From: Chloroflexota bacterium
Lineage (GTDB): Bacteria > Chloroflexota > Anaerolineae > Anaerolineales > Villigracilaceae
Reading direction: 5' to 3'
Length of the DNA stretch: 64,000 nucleotides
Assembly (NCBI GenBank): GCA_026390015.1
Contig: JAPLGS010000107.1
Coordinates: 62,001 to 126,000 of the forward strand
The position numbers and the translations under genes were made by a program. The notes below the pieces were generated by a model. The model was given only the letters and a program-made list of their open reading frames with translations. It was not told the origin of the DNA and ran no database searches. Positions 34,658 to 43,707 of this stretch are shown in pieces (the stretch's first letter is position 1; each line of letters begins with the position of its first letter).

Positions 34658-35892
34658 ATCCAAAGCGTGACCATTATCCCGAAGGCGAGGCCTTACATTA
34701 TTCACTCAACAGACGTTATCGCCGCGCGTCTATTTGGCAAACGCTATTCTTCTCTGCGCTGGTGATCGCCATCTTAAGCCTGGCCGCCCTGCTCTACAAT
34801 GTCATAGATGGCGCATTCGGCTATGTGGCATTTGAATATAAGAATGACCCGTCCGAATTCAGCGCTAAACCTTTGGACGATCTGAGCAAACAGGAATTAC
34901 TGGATATTCTCAAAGCCAATCTTTCGTCAGGGGCATTCACTAAATTGGAAAATGAAAAACCAATGGATACGCGGTCCAAGTCAGTTCTATACACATTGCT
35001 ATTGGAACGTCTGATCCAAATTGACACAAAACAAACCTGGTCGATGACCGATTCAATATTTCGCAGTGCAAAGATCAAAGCCGAAGTTGCGGAAAAATAT
35101 CCGGAAGCAAAACTAGAATTTCGTTCATGGCTTACGCCGGTCTTCCTGACCACGCCCATGTCTTCCAAAGCAGAGTTCGCAGGTGTGCGCACCGCCATCC
35201 TCGGTTCATTATGGATGGTGGGAATCGCGATTCTGTTCGCGCTGCCAATCGGCACGGGCGCGGCCATCTATCTTCAGGAATACGCTAGCAAGAATTTCCT
35301 GACCCGAATCATTCAAACCAACATCAACAACCTGGCGGGCGTGCCGAGTATTGTGTACGGAATGTTGGGACTCGCGATCTTTGTTCGGGCGTTGGAGCCG
35401 TTTACCAGCGGGAGCCTGTTCGGCGTCACAGATTCGAACGGACGGACTATCTTATCCGCAGGGCTGACAATGGGGACGCTCGTTCTGCCGCTGATCATCA
35501 TCAACGCACAGGAAGCCATCAAATCTGTGCCTGATTCGTTACGTCAGGCCGCGTTTGGAGTGGGCGCCACCAGATGGCAAACAGTCTGGCATCATGTTTT
35601 ACCCAATGCCCTGCCAGGAATTCTCACAGGAAGTATTTTGGCGGTCTCGCGAGCCATAGGTGAAACCGCGCCGCTTATTGTGGTGGGCGCATCCACATTT
35701 ATCAGTATCGATCCTGACGGACCGTTCTCAAAATTCACCGCCTTGCCGATCCAGATCTATCAATGGACAACGCGCGCGCAATCCGAATTCCACTCCATCG
35801 CAGCTGCCGCCATCATTGTGCTGCTCATCCTGCTGCTCACCTTGAACGCCACAGCGATCCTATTACGCAACCGCGTCCAAAGAAAGTATTAA
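34654..35892 (+). CDS. pstA: Phosphate ABC transporter permease PstA with enlarged loop
   Basis: 412 residues, longer than the usual 280-300. After the first TM helix (about 25-50) there is an insert of about 110 residues outside the membrane (FEYKNDPSEF to PVFLTTPMSS). The transport core follows: AGVRTAILGSLWMVGIAILF, INNLAGVPSIVYGMLGLAIF, SVPDSLRQAAFGVGATRWQT and SRAIGETAPLIVVGA. The ATG lies within the end of pstC (ATGA overlap). Confidence 0.95.
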   Translation: MNPKRDHYPEGEALHYSLNRRYRRASIWQTLFFSALVIAILSLAALLYNVIDGAFGYVAFEYKNDPSEFSAKPLDDLSKQELLDILKANLSSGAFTKLENEKPMDTRSKSVLYTLLLERLIQIDTKQTWSMTDSIFRSAKIKAEVAEKYPEAKLEFRSWLTPVFLTTPMSSKAEFAGVRTAILGSLWMVGIAILFALPIGTGAAIYLQEYASKNFLTRIIQTNINNLAGVPSIVYGMLGLAIFVRALEPFTSGSLFGVTDSNGRTILSAGLTMGTLVLPLIIINAQEAIKSVPDSLRQAAFGVGATRWQTVWHHVLPNALPGILTGSILAVSRAIGETAPLIVVGASTFISIDPDGPFSKFTALPIQIYQWTTRAQSEFHSIAAAAIIVLLILLLTLNATAILLRNRVQRKY

Positions 35893-35906
35893 CACGGAAG
35901 TGACTC

Positions 35907-36695
35907 ATGGAAAATATTCAAACACCAGAAATCGCAATTGAGACAAAAAATCTTTTCATCTTTTATGGTAGCTTTGCCGCAGTCAGCGAAGTGAACATGA
36001 AGATAGAAAAACAAAAGGTCACGGCCATCATCGGACCTTCGGGATGCGGAAAATCCACATTGATACGGGCTTTCAACCGCATGAATGATTTTGTTCCCAG
36101 CAGTTATGTGACAGGCGAAATCCTTTTGCAGGGACAGAATCTATATGGCAGGGATATTGACCCTGTGGAAGTGCGCCGCAAGATCGGAATGGTTTTTCAA
36201 AAGCCGAACCCATTCCCGAAATCCATTTATGAAAATATTGCCTGGGGCGCGAACATCAACGGTTTTAAAGGCAACATGGACGAACTCGTCGAGCAATCCC
36301 TGCGCGGTGCGGCGCTTTGGGATGAAGTGAAAGATAAACTAAAAAAGAGCGCCTACGAACTTTCAGGCGGACAGCAGCAGCGTCTATGCATCGCGCGCAC
36401 GATCGCCATTCAACCTGAAATTATTTTGATGGACGAACCCGCCTCCGCGCTTGACCCGATCTCCACGCTTCGTATTGAAGAACTCATGCAGGAACTCAAG
36501 AAAAACTACACGATCATCATTGTCACGCACAACATGCAGCAAGCCGCTCGCGTATCTGACTACACCGCCATGATGATGCTGGAGAAAGACGGTTCGCGCT
36601 CAGGCACGGTGATAGAATTTTCGGAAACAAAAAAAATATTCACCAACCCCAAAGACAAGCGCACCGAAGATTATGTAACAGGCAGGTTCGGATAA
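35907..36695 (+). CDS. pstB: Phosphate ABC transporter ATPase PstB (copy 1)
   Basis: 262 residues. Walker [11 protein letters not shown]-loop [12 protein letters not shown], signature LSGGQQQRL, Walker [13 protein letters not shown] and switch His in [13 protein letters not shown] are all canonical. It energises the PstSCA transporter. Fourteen bp after pstA. Confidence 0.97.
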   Translation: MENIQTPEIAIETKNLFIFYGSFAAVSEVNMKIEKQKVTAIIGPSGCGKSTLIRAFNRMNDFVPSSYVTGEILLQGQNLYGRDIDPVEVRRKIGMVFQKPNPFPKSIYENIAWGANINGFKGNMDELVEQSLRGAALWDEVKDKLKKSAYELSGGQQQRLCIARTIAIQPEIILMDEPASALDPISTLRIEELMQELKKNYTIIIVTHNMQQAARVSDYTAMMMLEKDGSRSGTVIEFSETKKIFTNPKDKRTEDYVTGRFG

Positions 36696-36696
36696 C

Positions 36697-37188
36697 ATGT
36701 CAAAACCAAAAGTATTATTTCTTTGCACAGGTAATTCGGCGCGCAGTCAGCTAGCGGAAGGACTCTTACGCGCATTAGCGGGGGAGCAGTTCGAAGTTTT
36801 CAGCGCAGGCACAGAACCAAAGGACAGAATCCTGCCCGAGGTCCAGGAAGTGATGCGCGAAGTTGGGATCGATATTTCGAGTCAATGGTCCAAGTCGGTG
36901 ACGGAATATTTGGGCAAGGTCAACTTCGGATATGTCATCACCGTGTGTTCAGATGCCGAGGAGAATTGTCCGGCAGTGTTTCTCACCATGGGCGCGCACG
37001 AACACTGGCCGTTCGACGACCCCGCAAAATTTGATGAAAAACAGCGCCTCGCATCCACCCGACAGGTTCGTGATCAAATTGAAGATCGCATGCGCCTTTG
37101 GTTGGTTCAACATGGTATTACGCCACAGGCACTATCGTCAGATGGAATTGTCAGTAGTAAAATAAGAAACACAAATCGCCCGAGGTAA
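36697..37188 (+). CDS. Arsenate reductase / low-MW protein tyrosine phosphatase family
   Basis: 163 residues. The P-loop CTGNSARS (Cys10 to Arg16, Cx5R) begins at the N-terminus. A downstream segment with VCSDAEENCPAV supplies the extra Cys expected in thioredoxin-linked ArsC, and PFDDPA is the Asp-bearing general-acid loop. It sits between pstB and phoU with gaps of 1-2 bp, so it belongs to the pst operon. Arsenate enters through Pst as a phosphate mimic, which gives a reason to co-express a reductase. A true phosphatase role is the alternative. Confidence 0.85.
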   Translation: MSKPKVLFLCTGNSARSQLAEGLLRALAGEQFEVFSAGTEPKDRILPEVQEVMREVGIDISSQWSKSVTEYLGKVNFGYVITVCSDAEENCPAVFLTMGAHEHWPFDDPAKFDEKQRLASTRQVRDQIEDRMRLWLVQHGITPQALSSDGIVSSKIRNTNRPR

Positions 37189-37190
37189 TT

Positions 37191-37871
37191 ATGATCCGAA
37201 AAACATTCGAACACGAAATACAACAGGTAAAAGATGAAGTACTTCTGCTGGGCAGCATGGTGGAACATGCCATCATCGCTTCGGTGGATGTTTTAAAGAA
37301 ACGCGATATCAAAGGCGCGGAAAGAATCATCGCTGAAGATGCGGAGATCAATAAAAAACGATTCGCGATCGAGAATCAATTGATGATCCTGATCGCCACA
37401 CAGCAGCCCATGGCGCATGACCTGCGCCTGCTGGCATCCACGATGGAAATCATTTCCGAGTTGGAACGCATGGGAGATTACGCCAAGGGCATCGCGAGCA
37501 TCAACATCCGCATGGGTGAAGAGACCTTGCTCAAGCCGCTGATCGACATCCCACGCATGGCGCAGATCGGCGCGGACATGCTGCATCGTTCGCTGACGGC
37601 CTTCGTAAAAGAGGATGTGGAAGCCGCGAAAATGATTCCCGCTGAAGACGACGAAGTGGACGCGCTTTACAATCAGATCTACCACGAACTGATGTTGTTC
37701 ATTATTCAAGACCCCAGATCCATTGAACGTGCCAACTGGCTTTTATGGGTGGCGCACAATTTGGAACGCGTGGCAGACCGCGTAACCAATATCTGCGAAC
37801 GGACGATCTTCATTGCCACAGGGGAGATGTCTGAGATCAAAGATACAAAAGAAGAGATTGGAAAGCAATAA
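37191..37871 (+). CDS. phoU: Phosphate signalling protein PhoU
   Basis: 226 residues, all-helical, with two PhoU repeats. The E/DxxxD metal-binding helix regions are ASTMEIISELERMGDYAKGI and LLWVAHNLERVADRVTNICE. PhoU links Pst occupancy to PhoR and limits uptake. Last gene of the pst operon, closed by a terminator. Confidence 0.96.
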   Translation: MIRKTFEHEIQQVKDEVLLLGSMVEHAIIASVDVLKKRDIKGAERIIAEDAEINKKRFAIENQLMILIATQQPMAHDLRLLASTMEIISELERMGDYAKGIASINIRMGEETLLKPLIDIPRMAQIGADMLHRSLTAFVKEDVEAAKMIPAEDDEVDALYNQIYHELMLFIIQDPRSIERANWLLWVAHNLERVADRVTNICERTIFIATGEMSEIKDTKEEIGKQ

Positions 37872-37873
37872 GG

Positions 37874-37909
37874 AAAAAGTGGACACATATAACTTGTGTC
37901 CACTTTTTG
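37874..37909. terminator. Bidirectional terminator between phoU and pstB copy 2
   Basis: A 14-bp perfect stem (37874-37887 with 37895-37908), 7-nt loop, A-run and T-run. It serves the converging phoU and pstB genes. Confidence 0.85.
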
Positions 37910-37957
37910 GATTAACGGAGCGCAGAGAATTGTCTGCGGTCCTTTTCACAAGGGCTA

Positions 37958-38716
37958 TTATCCCATTCTTCCAGTGATATAGGCTTCTGTCAATTCCTCT
38001 TTGGGTCTTGTGAACATTTGATTCGTTGGGGCAAACTCCACCAGCTCGCCCAGCCAGAACAAGCCTGTGAAATCTGAAACGCGGGCGGCTTGCTGCATAT
38101 TGTGCGTCACAATGACAATCGTGTAATCCTCTTTTAATTCGGCGATCAATTCTTCCACACGCAGGGTTGCGATCGGATCGAGTGCAGAGGTGGACTCATC
38201 CATCAGGATCACTTCAGGCTGAACAGCCACAACGCGCGCAATGCACAATCTCTGCTGCTGCCCGAGGGATAATCCCAACGCATCGGATCTCAAATCGTCT
38301 TTTACTTCATCCCACAATGCGGCGCGTTCCAAACTGCGCTGAACAACTTCATCGATATTCACATCCATCCCCATCACCCGCGGACCGAAAGCGACGTTAT
38401 CAAAAATGGACTGCGGAAATGGATTCGGCTTTTGAAAGACCATGCCCACCCGCTGACGCAAATTAACCACATCCATTTTTTCATCGTAAATATCCTCACC
38501 TTTGAGCAATATCTTTCCATCCACGCGCGTGCCCGCGATCGTATCGTTCATGCGGTTCAAACATCTCAGAAATGTGGATTTTCCGCAGCCAGATGGCCCG
38601 ATCAATGCGGTTACTTTTTGCGGCTGGATCTCAAGATTAATTCCTGAAAGCGCTTTTGATTTGCCATAATAAAAATCAAGTTGTTGGACTGAAAAAGCGG
38701 AGTGGTCTGTGGACAT
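37958..38716 (-). CDS. pstB: Phosphate ABC transporter ATPase PstB (copy 2)
   Basis: 252 residues. Walker [11 protein letters not shown]-loop [12 protein letters not shown] and switch His in [13 protein letters not shown] are canonical. The signature is LSLGQQQRL, and Walker B is [12 protein letters not shown] with Ser where Pro is usual but the catalytic Glu kept. It is the only pst gene on this strand, alone between the two transporter sets, and may serve either permease pair. Confidence 0.93.
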   Translation of the reverse strand: MSTDHSAFSVQQLDFYYGKSKALSGINLEIQPQKVTALIGPSGCGKSTFLRCLNRMNDTIAGTRVDGKILLKGEDIYDEKMDVVNLRQRVGMVFQKPNPFPQSIFDNVAFGPRVMGMDVNIDEVVQRSLERAALWDEVKDDLRSDALGLSLGQQQRLCIARVVAVQPEVILMDESTSALDPIATLRVEELIAELKEDYTIVIVTHNMQQAARVSDFTGLFWLGELVEFAPTNQMFTRPKEELTEAYITGRMG

Positions 38717-38862
38717 GGGGTGATTGTATCAAAGAAAAAGATGCGGGATGAAAACACAGCCCGCAGGTTGTGTATTAATAAGTAAACTTTTTGTTCAAAA
38801 TTGAGAGTAAAAATCGAAACTTTTGTTTACCAAATTATGCGACACTATGTAATTCTTTCGGC

Positions 38863-38868
38863 TATAAT
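38863..38868 (+). promoter_or_regulatory. -10 box TATAAT of a probable leaderless promoter for the second pst set
   Basis: CGGCTATAAT is followed by 7 nt and the ATG at 38876. No Shine-Dalgarno is present. The same ten bases occur before tRNA-Pro and ligA. No Pho-box repeat is seen here. Confidence 0.55.
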
Positions 38869-38875
38869 CCATTTA

Positions 38876-39751
38876 ATGAAACGCATCCTGATCCTCTTCC
38901 TTGTTGCAACTTTCATCTTCACCTCATGCAGTAAATCCAACAATTCATCGGTTTCTGATTCGCCCGCGAATTATATTGAGAACAAAGGCTCCGATACCAT
39001 TGTCAACCTTGCGCTGGCATGGGCGGAGAAATATCAGGGTGAGCACCAGAACATCCGCATATCGGTGACGGGCGGCGGGTCGGGGACGGGGATCGCGGCA
39101 CTGGTGAATGGCACAGTCGATATCGCCAACGCGTCACGCAAAATAAAGGATGAAGAAACATCCGAAGCGCAATCGAATGGGATCACACCCGTTGAACACA
39201 TCATCGCGCGGGATGCGATCGCCGTGATCGTGAATCCTGAAAATCCTGTCAGCGAATTAACGCTGCAACAGATCTCGGATATTTATAGCGGTAAATACAA
39301 AAACTGGAATGAAGTCGGCGGGGAAGACCGCCCCATCGTGCGGCTGTCACGCGAAACAAATTCAGGCACGCATGTATATTTTTTGGAAACCGTTTTACGC
39401 TTGGGGAACAAGGAAGACAAAACACTTTTTTCGACAAGCACGTTATTACTGCCTTCATCGGAAGGGATCATTTCAGAAGTGCGCGATAACCCGAATGCGA
39501 TTGGATATGACGGACTCGGTTATGTGCCCAAAGATCTGAAAATGATCGCCATTGCAAAAAAAGTAGGCGAACCTTATGTTTTACCATCCATTGATACTGT
39601 GAACGATAAATCCTATGCCATCGCGCGCGATCTTTATATGTACACCAATGGCGCGCCTGTTGGCGTCATTAAAGATTATCTCGATTGGATCCTTTCCGAC
39701 GAAGCACAGCAGATCGTCGCGGATCTGGGTTTTGTGCCTGCGATAAAATAA
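38876..39751 (+). CDS. pstS: PstS-like phosphate-binding lipoprotein (second set)
   Basis: 291 residues from ATG 38876. Lipobox FTSC, a short linker, then a PstS fold with GSDTIVNLALAWAEKY, VTGGGSGTGIAALVNGTVD, ANASRKIKDEE and RETNSGTHVYF. It is shorter than the first PstS and clearly different in sequence, so it is a paralogue or an acquired set, not a recent copy. Permease genes follow. Confidence 0.9.
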   Translation: MKRILILFLVATFIFTSCSKSNNSSVSDSPANYIENKGSDTIVNLALAWAEKYQGEHQNIRISVTGGGSGTGIAALVNGTVDIANASRKIKDEETSEAQSNGITPVEHIIARDAIAVIVNPENPVSELTLQQISDIYSGKYKNWNEVGGEDRPIVRLSRETNSGTHVYFLETVLRLGNKEDKTLFSTSTLLLPSSEGIISEVRDNPNAIGYDGLGYVPKDLKMIAIAKKVGEPYVLPSIDTVNDKSYAIARDLYMYTNGAPVGVIKDYLDWILSDEAQQIVADLGFVPAIK

Positions 39752-39805
39752 AAAATATAGTCATTGCGATGGCATAAGCCCGAGGCAATGATACGATGGA
39801 GAATT

Positions 39806-40702
39806 ATGGAAAAATCTTTATCCTGGCCTGAATTCATTATCACCAGATTGATTCAATCTTCTGGTTATTCAGCCATCTTATTTGTTGCGCTTATTTTTTT
39901 CTTTCTTTTGCGCGAAGGCTTGCCCGCGCTCGGCGAAGTCGATATATCCTCACTTCTCAATTTTCGCTGGTATCCAATTGAAAGCTATTTCGGCATCCTG
40001 CCGCTCATCAGCGGATCGTTGATCGTGACGCTCGGCGCGGCGCTCATCGCAGTTCCGTTTGGGATCGGCACAGCAGTTTATATCTCCGAGGTCGCTCCGC
40101 GCTGGATGCGTGAAATTTTAAAACCGCTGGTGGAATTACTTGGCGGACTTCCTTCTGTCGTTTTGGGATTTCTTGGGATTCTGGTGCTGGCCCCATTTCT
40201 ACGCGTCTTTCTTAACCTGCCAACTGGTCTGACAGCCTTTACAGGGTCTCTCCTTTTGGGAGGGATCGCAGTTCCGACCGTGGTATCAGTGGCCGAAGAT
40301 GCGCTGGACTCAGTTCCGCGCGCCTATCGCGAAGGGGCCTGGGCGTTGGGCGCGACTCGTTGGCAAACGATCTGGCGTGTGACATTACCCGCCGCGAAGT
40401 CAGGCGTATTGACCGCTGTCATGCTCGGCGTGGGACGCGCCATCGGCGAGACGATGACCGTCATGATGGTCACTGGCAACGCGCCAGTTCTCGCGACTGG
40501 ACTTGGCAGTCTCTTCGCGCCCGTCCGCACGATGACCGCCACCATCGCCGCAGAAATGGGTGAAGTTGCAAATGGCAGCACTCATTATCATGTCCTGTTT
40601 TTTATCGGGATAGTGTTATTCATCATCTCTTTGATCGTGAACGTTATCGCATCCTCTGTTGTCTTCCGCGCCAAGAAGAGAGCGGAAAGAATATTGTCTT
40701 AA
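39806..40702 (+). CDS. pstC: Phosphate ABC transporter permease PstC (second set)
   Basis: 298 residues from ATG 39806 behind GGAG; the frame is open further upstream without a ribosome site. Six TM helices, LLGGLPSVVLGFLGILVLAP, SVPRAYREGAWALGATRWQT and GRAIGETMTVMMVTG identify the family. About 54 bp after pstS. Confidence 0.92.
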   Translation: MEKSLSWPEFIITRLIQSSGYSAILFVALIFFFLLREGLPALGEVDISSLLNFRWYPIESYFGILPLISGSLIVTLGAALIAVPFGIGTAVYISEVAPRWMREILKPLVELLGGLPSVVLGFLGILVLAPFLRVFLNLPTGLTAFTGSLLLGGIAVPTVVSVAEDALDSVPRAYREGAWALGATRWQTIWRVTLPAAKSGVLTAVMLGVGRAIGETMTVMMVTGNAPVLATGLGSLFAPVRTMTATIAAEMGEVANGSTHYHVLFFIGIVLFIISLIVNVIASSVVFRAKKRAERILS

Positions 40703-40776
40703 CTATGATTGTGGTTTCGATACAGGCAAAAAGCACATTCGCCCTACTCAACCACCAGATTATATAAAACACATTG

Positions 40777-41637
40777 ATGAAACTATTCGCTCAAAACCGT
40801 CACATAGTCCAGCGACTTGGATTTATCGCCATCACAATAATGGCGCTCGTTACCGTCCTGCCGATCATTGGCACGGTCGCATTCATTCTTATGAAAGGCG
40901 GATCAGCCATTTCATTGGAATTCCTTTCGGGTTTTCCGCATGACGGAATGCGCACAGGCGGAATTCTGCCCGCCATCATCGGCACGCTTTATCTGACTCT
41001 TGGGACTGCGCTTTTCTCCGTCCCTTTGGGAATTGCCGCCGCCATTTATCTTTCTGAATACGCACGCGATAACCAGTTGACCAGACTCATCCGTCTTGCA
41101 ATTATTAACCTCGCGGGCATTCCTTCGGTAGTCTATGGCTTGTTCGGTTTGGGATTGTTCGTGTTATTCCTGAAATTTGGAACTTCCATTCTTGCGGCTT
41201 CGCTCACGCTTTCGATCATGACCCTGCCTGTCATCATCAGCACGTCCGAAGAAGCATTGCGCGCCGTGCCGCAAGCCTTCCGCACAGTCAGCATATCCCT
41301 CGGCGCGACACGCTGGCAAACGATTAGCCGCATCATTTTGAAGGAAGCCCTGCCGGGTATTCTGACAGGCATCATCCTTGGTTTGGAACGCGCCGCGGGC
41401 GAGACCGCTCCGATATTATTCACAGGTGCCGCGTTTTTCCTTCCACAACTTCCACACTCACCATTTGATGCGACCATGGCTTTGCCATATCACTTGTTTG
41501 TTATTTCCACACAAGTGCCTGAAATGCCGATCCAGATCCAATATGGGACAGCGCTGGTATTGCTGGTTTTTGTATTAACCATGAATGTTATCGCAACGGT
41601 CATCCGTTCGCGTGCGAGAGCAAAAAGACAATGGTAG
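40777..41637 (+). CDS. pstA: Phosphate ABC transporter permease PstA (second set)
   Basis: 286 residues from ATG 40777, of normal PstA length and without the insert seen in the first PstA. Typical segments are INLAGIPSVVYGLFGLGLFV, AVPQAFRTVSISLGATRWQT and ERAAGETAPILFTGAAFF. No ribosome site is evident. TATAAA lies 9 nt upstream, so an internal leaderless promoter is possible. It overlaps the next gene by 7 bp. Confidence 0.92.
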   Translation: MKLFAQNRHIVQRLGFIAITIMALVTVLPIIGTVAFILMKGGSAISLEFLSGFPHDGMRTGGILPAIIGTLYLTLGTALFSVPLGIAAAIYLSEYARDNQLTRLIRLAIINLAGIPSVVYGLFGLGLFVLFLKFGTSILAASLTLSIMTLPVIISTSEEALRAVPQAFRTVSISLGATRWQTISRIILKEALPGILTGIILGLERAAGETAPILFTGAAFFLPQLPHSPFDATMALPYHLFVISTQVPEMPIQIQYGTALVLLVFVLTMNVIATVIRSRARAKRQW

Positions 41638-42389
41638 ATAAAATAATCATAGAAAACTTATCGCTCCAATATTCCGACGGCACCGAGTCATTGCGAAACA
41701 TCAGCATGGGAATTCCTCAGAACGCTGTGACAGTTTTATTCGGTCCAGCGGGCGGTGGAAAATCCACATTGCTGCGCTGTCTTAATCGCCTGAATGATCT
41801 GACCGAGATCAAAGCCAGTTCGGGGCGCATCCTGATGGATGGCGAAAATATCCTCGACCCGAAGACAGATGTCATCGCTTTACGGCGCAGAGTGGGCATG
41901 GTCTTCGCGCGGCCTGTCACCCTGCCGATGAGCATCCGCGAAAATATTATTTATGGGCTGGAGCTTGCGGGGGAAAAACGAAAATCCAAATTGGATGAAG
42001 CCGTGGAACGAAGTTTAAAACTGTCTGCGATTTGGGATGAAATTAAAGATCGTTTGGATGAACCCGCCAGCGCGTTATCAGGTGGTCAACAACAGCGCGT
42101 TTGTCTGGCGCGTGTGATCGCTTTGCAGCCAGAAGTAATTCTGTTGGATGAACCCACCTCTGGCCTCGACCCAATCTCGACGGGCAAAGTGGAAGCCGCG
42201 CTTTTTGAATTAAAAAAAGAATATACCGTTATTCTTGTGCCGCATTCCGTTCAACAAGCCGCGCGCACCGCCGATCACGCCGCGTTCTTTTTGACTGGCG
42301 AACTCATTGAATATGCTGATGGAAAAAACCTGTTCACGAATCCCAAACAGAAGAAAACCGAAGATTACGTCATGGGCCGGTTTGGTTAA
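41631..42389 (+). CDS. pstB: Divergent PstB-like ATPase (copy 3)
   Basis: 252 residues. Walker A is GPAGGGKST, the signature LSGGQQQRV and Walker B ILLDEPTSGLDP. The Q-loop reads MVFARPVTLPMS, with Ala where PstB has Gln, and the switch region is VPHSVQQAARTAD rather than VTHNMQQ. Catalytic Glu and switch His are kept. It belongs with the second PstSCA set by overlap and order. The altered Q-loop may change coupling to the permease (inference), though a PstB subfamily with this form may exist. Confidence 0.9.
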   Translation: MVDKIIIENLSLQYSDGTESLRNISMGIPQNAVTVLFGPAGGGKSTLLRCLNRLNDLTEIKASSGRILMDGENILDPKTDVIALRRRVGMVFARPVTLPMSIRENIIYGLELAGEKRKSKLDEAVERSLKLSAIWDEIKDRLDEPASALSGGQQQRVCLARVIALQPEVILLDEPTSGLDPISTGKVEAALFELKKEYTVILVPHSVQQAARTADHAAFFLTGELIEYADGKNLFTNPKQKKTEDYVMGRFG

Positions 42390-42421
42390 CTCCGACTGCT
42401 GTCGGCGCCGCTTAATCAGAA

Positions 42422-43696
42422 TTACCAAGCTCTTTTCATATTCGCATTCTCGCGCGGCCTGCGCCCCACCTTCGACATATCCAGCCACTCGCCATGAATT
42501 TTGACGCGCACAACATCAGCCGTAAAATCTGATGCGGTTGTACCATTGTTGATGAACAGATACGAACCGACCGCGTAAATATCTGCGGGGACTCCCAGCT
42601 TTTCGAATTTGCGGATTTTTTCTGGATTGAATCCACCTGAGACAACGATCTTCACATTGCGACAATATTCGCGCGCTGTTTTCTGCCAAACCTTTGGCAG
42701 GCTCCAGTTTTCTGACGCAGAATCCAACGCCTGACGAATGTTAAACACCAGCCGTGGATTCACACCCAAGTCCAAGCTTGGGTCGCCAAGCGGCAGGACA
42801 GATACATCGCGCAGCGTTCCGCTGGTATCCAAACGCACGCCATATAATTTATATTTTTCCGCTTCTTCCTTATTGCCAGCATCTACCAATTCACGATATT
42901 TTATAAACATGGCATTCAGCACCCGCAATGTATCGCGGACAGAATCATTATTGAAATCGACCAACGCGATGCGTGGAATAGGCGCGGGCAAGATCCGCGA
43001 GAATTCCATCATCGCCTCGGCAGTGTCACCTAGGAAGGATGCGATCGCGGCGTGAGCCACCGTCCCGCCGCCTGCGCCGCCCCACCAATCTCCCTGCGCA
43101 TCGGTCGAAACAAAGGGGCCTAACTTTTGGGAATAATCCATGTTGAATCTCTGCACAGCGATATTGTAGGCATATCCATCCGAAGCCTGGACTTCGTGCA
43201 GATCAAAACGAGCGGGGAAAAACAAAACTGGTTTGCCGTGCGCGGCGGTTAAAGTTTCATACACATTGGTTGCCACACGGCTTGAGCGAGTTAAGTTCAT
43301 CGGATTGCCGTCCGACGACTCAGTAATATCCCCATCCTGCACAGCCCAAACTTCCAATTCATTTGCGGTTTCGATGAAGCGCTCATTGTCCCAATATCCC
43401 GCACAATGGCGGATCATCTCCAGCGCTTTGTCCACACCAACGATCACCGTCGTTCCCAGGCGGCGCGTGAACCATTGCATTTCCACTTCAATATCGCCCA
43501 CGGAAATATTCTCCGCTGAAAACCCTGCAGGCAGATTATGAAATTGTCCGTTATATGAATATCCTTCTTTGGAGAGCGCGATCAACATGCGGTTGATGTT
43601 CTCGAAATATTTATCCGAATACCAGCCGCGGCGCATGCGTTCAACATCTAATTTAAAAGTTTCGTTTGTTAGGCGTTTGCCATCAAAAGTGGACAT
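42422..43696 (-). CDS. pncB: Nicotinate phosphoribosyltransferase, archaeal-type
   Basis: 424 residues. The ribosyl-phosphate-binding half has YGVRLDTSGTLRDV and the C-terminal part has IVVSGGFNPEKIRKFEKLGV followed by DIYAVGSYL, typical of the NAPRTase/QAPRTase fold in the archaeal-like branch. It converts nicotinate and PRPP to nicotinate mononucleotide. The nicotinamidase gene lies 11 bp upstream, so the pair forms a nicotinamide salvage operon. Confidence 0.88.
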   Translation of the reverse strand: MSTFDGKRLTNETFKLDVERMRRGWYSDKYFENINRMLIALSKEGYSYNGQFHNLPAGFSAENISVGDIEVEMQWFTRRLGTTVIVGVDKALEMIRHCAGYWDNERFIETANELEVWAVQDGDITESSDGNPMNLTRSSRVATNVYETLTAAHGKPVLFFPARFDLHEVQASDGYAYNIAVQRFNMDYSQKLGPFVSTDAQGDWWGGAGGGTVAHAAIASFLGDTAEAMMEFSRILPAPIPRIALVDFNNDSVRDTLRVLNAMFIKYRELVDAGNKEEAEKYKLYGVRLDTSGTLRDVSVLPLGDPSLDLGVNPRLVFNIRQALDSASENWSLPKVWQKTAREYCRNVKIVVSGGFNPEKIRKFEKLGVPADIYAVGSYLFINNGTTASDFTADVVRVKIHGEWLDMSKVGRRPRENANMKRAW

Positions 43697-43707
43697 TCTT
43701 TTATCCT

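Noticed and set aside
38769-38875. Pho box before the second pstS
   Set aside because: TTAATA and similar strings occur, but no three hexamers keep the 11-bp period.
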